NCBI RefSeq assembly: GCF_900215465.1
Contig: NZ_OBEH01000009.1
Location: 34,335 to 98,334, forward strand
Direction: 5' to 3'
DNA length: 64,000 bases
Source: Flagellimonas pacifica
Lineage (GTDB): Bacteria > Bacteroidota > Bacteroidia > Flavobacteriales > Flavobacteriaceae
The notes under the pieces were generated by a model that was not told the origin of the DNA, did not search any database, and saw only the letters and a list, made by a program, of their open reading frames with translations. The position numbers were made by a program, and so were the translations under genes. Shown here one piece after another: positions 43,868 to 51,469 of this stretch (its first letter is position 1; each line of letters begins with the position of its first letter).

Positions 43868-44875
43868 TTACCATTTGATAATTGCACTGCCCCAGGTAAA
43901 ACCACTTCCAAAAGCAGCTAAAACCACTACATCTCCTTTTTTAATTTTATCCTGTTCCCAGGCCTCTGTCAGCGCAATAGGAATTGATGCTGCCGTAGTA
44001 TTTCCATAATTCATGATATTATTGAAGACCTGGTCATTAGAAAGACCAAACTTCTTTTGAACAAACTGCGAAATTCTCAAATTGGCTTGGTGAGGAATCA
44101 ACATATCTATATCCTGTGGGCCCATGTTATTAACCTGTAAACCCTCCATAATTACCTCACTGAACCTGACCACTGCATTTTTAAACACAAACTGCCCATT
44201 CATATAAGGAAAGTATGAAGTATCTTCAGGGTTTTCATCCTCAATGATATCGGTAACCCATCTTTTTCCCATGCCAGGAGCAATCAATGACAGCTCTTCT
44301 GCATGTTGCCCTTCTGAATGAAGATGTGTTGATAAAATTCCTTTTGAAGTATCCTCTTCCCGTGTCAATACAGCTGCGCCAGCTCCATCTCCAAAAATTA
44401 CTGACACTCCCCTACCTCTGGTTGTCATATCCAAACCATGTGAGTGCAGTTCAGAACCAATGACCAATACATTTTTGTACATACCACTTTTAATATATTG
44501 GTCCGCAACTGATACTCCGTATACAAACCCTGAACACTGGTTTCTAACATCTAAGGCACCCACTGTCTTTATGCCTAAATCACGTTGAACAAGTACACCA
44601 GGTCCAGGAAAGTAATAATCAGGACTTAAGGTGGCAAAGACGATAAAATCAATATCATCCTTATCTATACCGGCACGCTCAATGGCAATTTTGGCAGCTT
44701 TCACCCCCATAGATGTGGTTGTATCCGTTCCTTTTACCACGTGTCTTCTTTCCTTTATTCCAGTCCGCTCCTGAATCCATTCATCACTGGTTTCCATTAC
44801 TTTAGACAGATCATCATTGGTCACAACATTTTCAGGAACATAAAAACCAAGTCCAGATATTTTTGAATTGTACAT
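43868..44875 (-). CDS. fabH: 3-oxoacyl-ACP synthase III family protein
   Basis: This 335-residue thiolase-fold enzyme has the FabH triad: Cys in RNQCSGFVYG, His in LIPHQANLRI and Asn in NIMNYGNTTAASIP. SDEWIQERTGIKERR near residue 30 is typical. FabH starts fatty acid synthesis by condensing acyl-CoA with malonyl-ACP. Flavobacteria usually carry several paralogues; this one is away from the fab/acc cluster, so its primer may be a branched acyl-CoA or it may serve another pathway. Confidence 0.92.
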   Translation of the reverse strand: MYNSKISGLGFYVPENVVTNDDLSKVMETSDEWIQERTGIKERRHVVKGTDTTTSMGVKAAKIAIERAGIDKDDIDFIVFATLSPDYYFPGPGVLVQRDLGIKTVGALDVRNQCSGFVYGVSVADQYIKSGMYKNVLVIGSELHSHGLDMTTRGRGVSVIFGDGAGAAVLTREEDTSKGILSTHLHSEGQHAEELSLIAPGMGKRWVTDIIEDENPEDTSYFPYMNGQFVFKNAVVRFSEVIMEGLQVNNMGPQDIDMLIPHQANLRISQFVQKKFGLSNDQVFNNIMNYGNTTAASIPIALTEAWEQDKIKKGDVVVLAAFGSGFTWGSAIIKW

Positions 44876-45062
44876 ATTTTGAATGCTTATATAATTAATT
44901 AAAAACTACAGGCTAGTTAATGGAAAAGTAAAAAATATATTCATAGAACTGTGGATATAATGGAAAAAATAGCTCATGTGCCCATTAAAACGATTTGCAT
45001 CGTCAGTCTTAGATATGTATCGAGAAACAGCAAACATCATTTCTCAAAACATTTTAAATAGG

Positions 45063-45089
45063 GAACGCACTTTCAATGAAAGTGCGTTC
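45063..45089. repeat. Perfect 12-bp hairpin upstream of htpG
   Basis: GAACGCACTTTC pairs exactly with GAAAGTGCGTTC around AAT. No T run follows on either strand, so it is a poor terminator; an operator or RNA element is more likely. Confidence 0.7.
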
Positions 45090-45160
45090 TCAACAACCTA
45101 ACCAATAAATAAACAAACTTGTTGCAGCTTGACTTTTTCATAGCAATCTTTCCACAACAA

Positions 45161-45173
45161 TGCTAAAATAGCA
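45161..45173. repeat. Small palindrome TGCTA-AAA-TAGCA
   Basis: Perfect 5-bp arms with a 3-nt centre, immediately before the larger inverted repeat. Possible protein-binding site. Confidence 0.4.
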
Positions 45174-45212
45174 ATTTTGTTTAATATTTATATATAAAAC
45201 TTAAACAAAATT
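45173..45212. repeat. Perfect 12-nt inverted repeat upstream of htpG
   Basis: AATTTTGTTTAA (45173-45184) and TTAAACAAAATT (45201-45212) are exact reverse complements with a 16-nt spacer. It is not a CIRCE element (TTAGCACTC-N9-GAGTGCTAA). It sits 115 nt before the htpG ATG. Confidence 0.65.
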
Positions 45213-45327
45213 ATGTTAAAATTATATATATCCATCAAAAGATTCCTTGCAGTGTCAGTTTGTCATATTAACCACTATGGTATTTTTTTTGCCATTCATC
45301 ATAAAAATCAAAGAAAACTATTTAACA

Positions 45328-47214
45328 ATGGCTACAGGTAAAATCAATGTTTCAGTAGAAAACATATTTCCCTTAATTAAAAAATTTCTATACAGTGATC
45401 ATGAAATTTTTCTAAGAGAACTTATATCCAATGCTACTGATGCCACACTAAAGTTAAAGCACCTGACCTCTATTGGCGAAGCCAAAGTGGAATACGGAAA
45501 TCCAATGATCGAAGTGAAGATTGACAAGGATAAAAAACGTATCCATATCACAGATCAAGGAATTGGAATGACCGAGGATGAAGTGAAAAAGTATATAAAT
45601 GAAGTGGCTTTTTCTGGGGCGGAGGAGTTTTTGGACAAATACAAGGACGCAGAAAAGGATGCTGGTATTATAGGGCATTTTGGACTTGGCTTCTATTCTG
45701 CATTTATGGTTGCAGATAAGGTAGAGATCATCACAAAGAGTTTTAAGGACGAACCGGCTGTTCATTGGTCATGTGATGGATCTCCTAAATTTACCTTGAA
45801 AGAGGCAAAGAAAAAGGACCGGGGAACTGAAATTGTACTTCACGTTGCCGAAGATTCCACAGAATTTTTAGAAGATGGAAAAATCCGTGAATTGTTGAAA
45901 AAGTACAACAAATTCATGCCCATTCCCATAAAATTTGGCACAAAGACGGAGACACTTCCAAAATCAGAAGGAGCTAAAGAAGAAGATCCTGCACCCACTC
46001 AGGAAGTAGATGACATCATAAACAACCCTACACCAGCTTGGACAAAGCAACCAGCGGATTTAAAGGAGGTAGATTACAAAGAGTTTTATAGGGAACTCTA
46101 CCCCATGCAGTTTGAAGAACCGTTGTTCAATATACATTTGAATGTGGATTACCCTTTTAACTTAACGGGTATCCTATATTTTCCAAAACTGACCAACGAT
46201 CTTAATGTTCAAAAAGATAGAATCCAACTATACCAGAACCAGGTTTTTGTTACTGATAATGTTGAAGGTATTGTACCTGAGTTCTTGACCATGTTGCGCG
46301 GAGTTATCGACTCTCCTGACATTCCATTGAACGTTTCAAGATCTTACCTGCAGGCAGATGGGGCTGTAAAGAAAATATCATCTTACATCAGCAGAAAAGT
46401 TGCGGACAAGTTAAATTCCCTGTTCAAAAACAATCGTGAAGATTTTGAACAGAAATGGAACGACATTAAAGTGGTTATTGAATATGGTATGCTTTCCGAA
46501 GAGAAATTCTTTGAAAAAGCAGAAAAATTTGCACTCTACCCTACTGTAGATGAAAAATTCTTCACTTTTGAAGAACTGGAAGCTAAGATAAAGGACAATC
46601 AGACAGACAAGGATGATAAATTGGTGATTCTTTATGCTTCGGATAAAGAAGCACAGCACAGTTATATTGAAGCCGCCAGGACCAAAGGTTATGAAATACT
46701 TTTGATGGACTCTCCAATTATATCGCATTTAATGCAAAAACTGGAAACTTCTAAAGAAAATCTGTCTTTTGTCAGAGTAGATGCGGATCATTTGGATAAT
46801 CTCATTAAAAAAGAGGACACAGCAATTTCCAAACTTTCAGATGAAGAGAAGGAAAAGTTAAAAGGTGAGCTTGAAGAAGTAATCAAGGAAAAAGGATACA
46901 CCATTCAAATGGAATCCATGGACAGTTCTGCATCACCATTTATTATTACTGAACCAGAGTTCATGCGCAGAATGAAAGAAATGCAGCAAACTGGAGGTGG
47001 AGGAATGTTTGGCATGGGCAATATGCCGGAAATGTATAACCTCATCGTAAATACCAATCATGAATTGGTTAGCGAAATCCTTAACACAAAAACTGCTAAA
47101 AAGAGGGAAAGATTGATTAATCAATCCCTGGATTTGGCAAGATTGTCCAAAGGACTGTTGAAAGGTGAAGAATTGACCAATTTTATTGCACGTAGCTACG
47201 ATATGATCAAATAA
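45328..47214 (+). CDS. htpG: Molecular chaperone HtpG (Hsp90)
   Basis: The ATG at 45328 (MATGKINVSVENIFPLIKKF) gives 628 residues; 27 in-frame codons upstream are hydrophobic, unlike any Hsp90 start. The GHKL ATPase motifs are RELISNATDATLKL, TDQGIGMTEDEV, GIIGHFGLGFYSAFMV and RGTEIVLHV. The middle domain includes VSRSYLQADGAVKKI. A terminator follows directly. Confidence 0.95.
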   Translation: MATGKINVSVENIFPLIKKFLYSDHEIFLRELISNATDATLKLKHLTSIGEAKVEYGNPMIEVKIDKDKKRIHITDQGIGMTEDEVKKYINEVAFSGAEEFLDKYKDAEKDAGIIGHFGLGFYSAFMVADKVEIITKSFKDEPAVHWSCDGSPKFTLKEAKKKDRGTEIVLHVAEDSTEFLEDGKIRELLKKYNKFMPIPIKFGTKTETLPKSEGAKEEDPAPTQEVDDIINNPTPAWTKQPADLKEVDYKEFYRELYPMQFEEPLFNIHLNVDYPFNLTGILYFPKLTNDLNVQKDRIQLYQNQVFVTDNVEGIVPEFLTMLRGVIDSPDIPLNVSRSYLQADGAVKKISSYISRKVADKLNSLFKNNREDFEQKWNDIKVVIEYGMLSEEKFFEKAEKFALYPTVDEKFFTFEELEAKIKDNQTDKDDKLVILYASDKEAQHSYIEAARTKGYEILLMDSPIISHLMQKLETSKENLSFVRVDADHLDNLIKKEDTAISKLSDEEKEKLKGELEEVIKEKGYTIQMESMDSSASPFIITEPEFMRRMKEMQQTGGGGMFGMGNMPEMYNLIVNTNHELVSEILNTKTAKKRERLINQSLDLARLSKGLLKGEELTNFIARSYDMIK

Positions 47215-47231
47215 ATCGAGATACACATTCT

Positions 47232-47264
47232 AAAAAAAGCCGCAATAGTATTGCGGTTTTTTTT
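47232..47264. terminator. Bidirectional terminator between htpG and anti-sigma gene
   Basis: CCGCAATA pairs with TATTGCGG around a single G, flanked by seven As and eight Ts. It serves both convergent genes. Confidence 0.85.
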
Positions 47265-47270
47265 ATTGGT

Positions 47271-47675
47271 TTATAGCTGTCTTTCCATGAATCGTTTCAA
47301 GGTCATGATCTGGATACAAGAAAAAATGGCTAAAAGTACGCTTCCAATAACCACGGTATCGGAAAAATGGATTCCAGAGAAAAAATCAATGGAAATTGAA
47401 TCGAATACTTTGTTCAAAATAGTCTCTTCTTCATTTACTCTGTCTCTTCCACTATAAAAGGACAATGCAAAAACCACTATTACGGAACAGACAACCAATG
47501 CCCAGCCTCTTTTGGTAATTAGTGGTCTATAAACAATCTGAGGTGATTGTATTTCTTTCTTCGGAAGTTTTGACAGTATTTGATGGGTAAAGTCATCTGA
47601 TGGACTTTCCAGCCCAACCTCCTTGATCCCTTCTTCAATCCAATCTTCCAAGCTTGTTTTCTTATCTTTTCCCAT
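47271..47675 (-). CDS. Probable anti-sigma factor (membrane protein)
   Basis: This 134-residue protein has an acidic/basic cytoplasmic head (about 1-55) with SLEDWIEEGIKEVGLESPSD, then two membrane segments (about 57-75 and 105-125). It overlaps the ECF sigma gene by 14 nt, the normal position of a cognate anti-sigma factor. No zinc-binding HxxxCxxC (ZAS) motif is present and the part beyond the membrane is short, so the mode of signal sensing is unclear. The anti-sigma call rests on context. Confidence 0.65.
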   Translation of the reverse strand: MGKDKKTSLEDWIEEGIKEVGLESPSDDFTHQILSKLPKKEIQSPQIVYRPLITKRGWALVVCSVIVVFALSFYSGRDRVNEEETILNKVFDSISIDFFSGIHFSDTVVIGSVLLAIFSCIQIMTLKRFMERQL

Positions 47676-48243
47676 AACACTTGATCGTTTCCGTAGTCAT
47701 TTTTTTAGATAAAATTTCAGCCAAACGTTGCCGACTCCTGTACAAACGTACTTTTATCGCATTCTCTTTTATTTCCGTAATTTTTGAAATCTCCTTTAAA
47801 GATAGTTCTTCAAAATAAAAGAATACCATCAAGGCATTATCTTGGGGCGATAATTGCCGTAAAGCATCTTTAACGACCATTTTTCTATCTTCCAATTCAA
47901 AACCTCTTATTATTTCATCATCCAATGGTTCGTTGCTCTTTTCATAAGAGTCCATTGCAACCATTATTGAATTTCGATTGCTCTTTAAATGATCCAACGC
48001 CCTATTGTAAGCTATCCTATACAACCACGACGAGAACTTGGACTGTTTCTTGAACTTCCTTAAATTCTTATGGACATTCAGAAAAACATCTTGAGAAACC
48101 TCTTCAGCGTCCTCATGTCTTTTTACCATTCTAAAGGCAATAGTATAGACCATATGCTTATACTTTTCCACCAACTGTGCAAAAGCATCCACATTGCCAT
48201 CCAATATAAGTTTAATAAGTCGTTGGTCTTGATTGGTGCTCAT
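47662..48243 (-). CDS. ECF RNA polymerase sigma factor
   Basis: This 193-residue sigma-70 family protein has only regions 2 and 4. Region 2 spans DAFAQLVEKYKHMVYTIAFR to SKFSSWLYRIAYNRALDHLK, with DAEEVSQDVF. Region 4 has LSPQDNALMVFFYFEELSLK and IKVRLYRSRQRLAEIL. Its own promoter, 7 nt before the ATG, repeats the boxes found before the divergent DUF6249 gene and the outer-membrane gene at 40.8 kb, so it is probably autoregulated. The membrane protein after it is the likely anti-sigma factor. Confidence 0.93.
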   Translation of the reverse strand: MSTNQDQRLIKLILDGNVDAFAQLVEKYKHMVYTIAFRMVKRHEDAEEVSQDVFLNVHKNLRKFKKQSKFSSWLYRIAYNRALDHLKSNRNSIMVAMDSYEKSNEPLDDEIIRGFELEDRKMVVKDALRQLSPQDNALMVFFYFEELSLKEISKITEIKENAIKVRLYRSRQRLAEILSKKMTTETIKCYGKR

Positions 48244-48250
48244 TCAGCAT

Positions 48251-48282
48251 ATAAGACGAAAGTTTTGTGCCAAGGGTTACAT
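48251..48282 (-). promoter_or_regulatory. ECF-type promoter of the sigma factor operon
   Basis: Read on the minus strand, ATGTAACC (48282-48275), 15 nt, TCGTCTTAT (48259-48251). The ATG of the sigma gene starts only 7 nt after the -10 box, so the mRNA would be leaderless or nearly so. Confidence 0.7.
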
Positions 48283-48304
48283 ATTTTATAAATAATTGAT
48301 CCTT

Positions 48305-48336
48305 ATGTAACCTCAACAAGTTGGGTGTCGTCTTAT
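48305..48336 (+). promoter_or_regulatory. ECF-type promoter of the DUF6249 gene
   Basis: ATGTAACC (48305-48312), 15 nt, TCGTCTTAT (48328-48336). It is the exact mirror of the sigma promoter, with 22 nt between the two -35 boxes. Predicted leader about 20 nt to the ATG at 48363. Confidence 0.7.
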
Positions 48337-48362
48337 TAAGTGTAATCAAAAAAAGTAAAAAA

Positions 48363-48722
48363 ATGCCAGAATTAGTATTTATCTCCTTGTTTTTAATCAT
48401 TTTCGGAATCTGCTACCTCTATTATTCTACCAGAAATAAAGAGCGTATGGCCCTTATTGACAAAGGTGCTGATGCCAGTATTTTTATTGGAGGGAAACGA
48501 GAAAGAAAAAAAGTTGCGCCCGTATGGAAAATTATCATTCTAAATTTATCCTTGTTACTTATGGGGATAGGTTTTGGAATAATTCTATCTACGCTATTAG
48601 TCGAGTATGTGGATTATAGGGACAACGGACCAATTTATGTAGGAACAACATTTCTATCAGCAGGCATAGGGCTCTTCATTGGTTTTTTTATGACCAAAAG
48701 GTTGTATAAGGAAGAAGAGTAA
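48363..48722 (+). CDS. DUF6249-type small membrane protein, ECF-regulon member
   Basis: The ATG at 48363 gives 119 residues (an in-frame start further up would lie inside the promoter). Three hydrophobic helices: about 4-22, 55-78 and 95-112. A basic loop GGKRERKKVAP lies between the first two. It resembles the DUF6249 family found beside ECF sigma genes in Bacteroidota. It shares mirror-image promoters with the sigma gene, so it is probably induced by the same stress. Function unknown. Confidence 0.8.
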   Translation: MPELVFISLFLIIFGICYLYYSTRNKERMALIDKGADASIFIGGKRERKKVAPVWKIIILNLSLLLMGIGFGIILSTLLVEYVDYRDNGPIYVGTTFLSAGIGLFIGFFMTKRLYKEEE

Positions 48723-48786
48723 ACAAGACTATTGGCTATTTAACATTGACCTCCTCTGAATTAAGAATCACAATCCCTTTAAAAGA

Positions 48787-49221
48787 ATGAGATTAGTAAT
48801 CATTTTCATATTCTTGTCAACGATCATCTCCTGCTCTTTTAGGGATAAGGTTGCGCCAATGAAACTAAACGGGCAATACTCCATTATTGGTTATGGTACT
48901 GCTCAAAATTTCTTGGAGGATTATGACAGTAGATATGAACTTATCTCAATTTTAAAGGAAAACCATTTTCAATTTGATTTTTCAGAAATTGATTCAACCG
49001 TCAGAATTGACAAAAGATTGGGTAACAAACTATTTGGAAGTTCCACTTTTAAATATAAATTGGGGCATAAAACCATTACTCTTATAAACCATGAAAGAAG
49101 TATTGAAATACCATATTGGAAAGTCAATGAAACAATAATGCTAAAAATCACTAGACATGGAATAATGCACTTTTCAATTACCTCTTACCATAATACGAAA
49201 AAGCATAATAAAAGATCTTAA
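48787..49221 (+). CDS. Lipoprotein of unknown function
   Basis: This 144-residue protein has a lipoprotein signal (IIFIFLSTIISCSF, Cys17) and a mature part that looks like a small beta-rich domain (KLNGQYSIIGYGTA, TLINHERSIEIPYW). I do not recognise a family. It follows the DUF6249 gene by 64 nt and could be read through from it. Confidence 0.7.
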   Translation: MRLVIIFIFLSTIISCSFRDKVAPMKLNGQYSIIGYGTAQNFLEDYDSRYELISILKENHFQFDFSEIDSTVRIDKRLGNKLFGSSTFKYKLGHKTITLINHERSIEIPYWKVNETIMLKITRHGIMHFSITSYHNTKKHNKRS

Positions 49222-49253
49222 CCTCCTTTCTTTTATAGAACATAAAAACAACT

Positions 49254-49282
49254 ATAAACCATCGCTATCTGCGATGGTTTAT
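49254..49282 (+). terminator. Terminator after the lipoprotein gene
   Basis: ATAAACCATCGC pairs perfectly with GCGATGGTTTAT around TATCT, followed by CTATTTTC. The U-tract is weak but the 12-bp stem is strong. Confidence 0.65.
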
Positions 49283-49295
49283 CTATTTTCATTGT

Positions 49296-49928
49296 ATGGA
49301 AATAATAAGCACTAACATTGCCCGACCAACCAAAATACAATGGAATGGACAAGAATTGATTACAGGTATCTATAAACAACCTGTAAACCAACCCATTACT
49401 CTAGAAAGGGAAATTGTGGCCAATGATGTTATTGCAGATAGAAAGGTGCATGGAGGTGTTTACAAAGCCTGTTATCTTTTTTCAACGGACCACTATCCCT
49501 ATTGGAAAGAAAAGTATCCTGATTTAGATTGGAATTGGGGCATGTTTGGCGAAAACCTTACTGTCGAAGGTTTGGATGAATCAAAACTACGTATAGGCAA
49601 CATATATCGCTTAGGAACAGCTTTGGTTCAGGTTACACAACCAAGAGAACCTTGTTTTAAATTGGGAGTAAAGTTTGAGACACAAGATATTCTGAAACAA
49701 TTTATAGACCATGGATTCCCAGGAACCTACGTCAGTGTTTTGGAGGAAGGAGAAGTAACAGTTGGAGATGTTCTAAAATTGGTCCAAGAATCTGAAAACA
49801 CCTTGACCGTTCAACAATTTTATCGATTATTGTTTTCTAGAAAGAAAGATAAAGACATTGTAAAACTGGCCATTGACAATGAAGCTTTACCCCAATATAA
49901 AAGAGAGCGTTTAAAAAAAATTTTATAG
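49296..49928 (+). CDS. MOSC domain protein (YiiM-like)
   Basis: This 210-residue protein has the MOSC core: RKVHGGVYKACYLFSTDHYP, WNWGMFGENLTVEGLDES, LVQVTQPREPCFKLG with the conserved Cys, and a C-terminal helical 3-alpha segment. YiiM-type proteins bind molybdenum cofactor and reduce N-hydroxylated compounds. Followed after 8 nt by an AlkB-like gene. Confidence 0.9.
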   Translation: MEIISTNIARPTKIQWNGQELITGIYKQPVNQPITLEREIVANDVIADRKVHGGVYKACYLFSTDHYPYWKEKYPDLDWNWGMFGENLTVEGLDESKLRIGNIYRLGTALVQVTQPREPCFKLGVKFETQDILKQFIDHGFPGTYVSVLEEGEVTVGDVLKLVQESENTLTVQQFYRLLFSRKKDKDIVKLAIDNEALPQYKRERLKKIL

Positions 49929-49936
49929 CGGGCTTA

Positions 49937-50533
49937 ATGGGACTGTTCTCAGAAAAAATAATCTTGTACCTACCCGATAGTGATATCACATATTATCCAA
50001 ATTTCTTTGAAAATAGAGATGCGGACTCCTACTTCAAAACATTGAAAAGAGAAATTCCCTGGCAACAGGACAAAATAAAAATCTTTGGAAAGGTTTATGA
50101 CCAACCAAGATTAACTGCACTTTATGGAAACAATGATAAAACCTATACATACTCAGGTATCACTATGCAGCCCCACGAGTTCACCCCAGAATTGTTGAGC
50201 ATAAAAAAAATGGTTGAAAAAAAAGCGCAGACCAAATTCACTGCATGTCTTTTAAACTATTATCGAGATGGAAAGGACAGTAATGGTTGGCATGCCGATA
50301 ATGAAAAAGAATTAGGGCAAAACCCAATTATAGCTTCCGTATCCTTGGGAGGTGAACGTTTTTTTCATTTACGGCATCAAAAAAATAAGAGCTTAAAACA
50401 CAAAATACTATTGGAAAATGGTAGCCTATTGTTAATGCAAGGGGAAACACAGCACTTCTGGCATCATCAAATACCAAAAACCTCTAAAAATATTGGGGAA
50501 CGAATTAATCTAACATTTCGGGTAATTATCTAA
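49937..50533 (+). CDS. AlkB-like 2-oxoglutarate/Fe(II) dioxygenase
   Basis: This 198-residue protein has the iron ligands H-x-D in NGWHADNEKEL, the distal His in HFWHHQIPKT and the 2-oxoglutarate Arg in GERINLTFRV. YSGITMQPHEFTPEL and FTACLLNYYRDG match the nucleotide-recognition lid of AlkB/ALKBH2-type DNA-repair enzymes. It likely demethylates alkylated DNA or RNA bases. Confidence 0.92.
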   Translation: MGLFSEKIILYLPDSDITYYPNFFENRDADSYFKTLKREIPWQQDKIKIFGKVYDQPRLTALYGNNDKTYTYSGITMQPHEFTPELLSIKKMVEKKAQTKFTACLLNYYRDGKDSNGWHADNEKELGQNPIIASVSLGGERFFHLRHQKNKSLKHKILLENGSLLLMQGETQHFWHHQIPKTSKNIGERINLTFRVII

Positions 50534-51301
50534 CTAATCAAATAAGTCGTTCAACACTTTGGCCAGTCTTAGACCTCCTTTTTGCAGTTGTTGAAATAGG
50601 ATATCATTATACTTATAGCTGTATTGATACCCAAGCTTTTCTCCAACCTCAGCAGACTCATAGATCTTACCACATAACTTATGAGACTCATCAACCCAAT
50701 TATAAATGGTTCCTTCTTGTATTTTTTTGCGTTCTTTCCTTGAAACCTGATCTAGTTCATTGGCAAGTTCGGTATAAGTCATTCCATAAGAAAGAATCAA
50801 ATTCTTATCCCAGACCCGATGTAAGTTGGTTCCCTCTCCAAACCACTGTAACTGAATATCGTTCCCTCCTTTATCTTCAGCCCTACTGGCATGCATAGGT
50901 TGATGCAAATCACCAATTAAATGAATCAGCATTTTAAGATAAAACACCCTATCCTCCCTGCTTCTATCCTTATCCTTAACAATCTGCGTGCATTCTTCAA
51001 TAGCAGTTATCAAATCCCCATATTTGCTTTTGGGTGCATCCTCATAACGCATGTCCAAAGGATAATTGACATAATGCCAGGCTGAAAACTTTGAATATTT
51101 ACGGTCTGCTTTGATCTCATCGGCAAAAGTTGAAACAAAAGCCAAACTATGCCCATCCAATAAATCCTTCAAAGCTCGCTTTGCTTTTCCTGTAAGATGG
51201 TTTTCCGCAATATGTCCAGTAACCCTATGGCCCGTTTTACCCCAATAATTGGTAAAACCCAATATTGGAAACAGTAAAAACAAGGCAATTATTTTCTTCA
51301 T
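50534..51301 (-). CDS. S1/P1-type nuclease, secreted
   Basis: The ATG at 51301 gives 255 residues with a signal peptide ending near LGFTN. The mature N-terminus starts close to Trp in NYWGKTGHRVTGHIAENHL, as required since that Trp ligates zinc in P1 nuclease. Further zinc ligands are in FADEIKAD, WHYVNYPLD, LIHLIGDLHQPMHA and GNDIQLQWFG. The enzyme degrades single-stranded nucleic acids and 3'-nucleotides outside the cell, a phosphate or nitrogen scavenging role. Confidence 0.93.
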   Translation of the reverse strand: MKKIIALFLLFPILGFTNYWGKTGHRVTGHIAENHLTGKAKRALKDLLDGHSLAFVSTFADEIKADRKYSKFSAWHYVNYPLDMRYEDAPKSKYGDLITAIEECTQIVKDKDRSREDRVFYLKMLIHLIGDLHQPMHASRAEDKGGNDIQLQWFGEGTNLHRVWDKNLILSYGMTYTELANELDQVSRKERKKIQEGTIYNWVDESHKLCGKIYESAEVGEKLGYQYSYKYNDILFQQLQKGGLRLAKVLNDLFD

Positions 51302-51395
51302 GATTGATGGTTTTTTCAAATGTAAAAAACTGAACATTAAATAAGCAGAAAAAACTCTTGGAATTGTGTTTTAGTAATCATTTGTTAAAAGTGCA

Positions 51396-51447
51396 TGGGG
51401 TAAGTCGTTTTTTGGGATTTTTTTAACGAAGCTTACCCTTAAATTTG
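51396..51447 (+). promoter_or_regulatory. Promoter region of the CBM9/DUF5916 gene
   Basis: An exact -7 box TAAATTTG lies at 51440-51447, 22 nt before the ATG. Just upstream, GGGTAAG and CTTACCC (about 51399-51438) form an inverted repeat around an AT-rich centre, a possible operator. TTTG at 51411-51414 is 25 nt from the -7 box, too far for a standard -33. Confidence 0.45.
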
Positions 51448-51469
51448 GGCAGCTAACTCAAATTATCCA

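Larger units (their letters stand above)
44876..45327. other. 452-nt divergent regulatory gap between fabH and htpG
   Basis: No supported gene is present. It holds a perfect 12-bp hairpin (45063-45089), a small palindrome (45161-45173) and a perfect 12-nt inverted repeat (45173-45212), listed separately, plus very AT-rich DNA. An in-frame extension upstream of the htpG ATG runs through part of it but looks non-coding. Confidence 0.6.

Noticed and set aside
45063..45089. Hairpin considered as a terminator
   Set aside because: No T run on either strand and no gene ends nearby.
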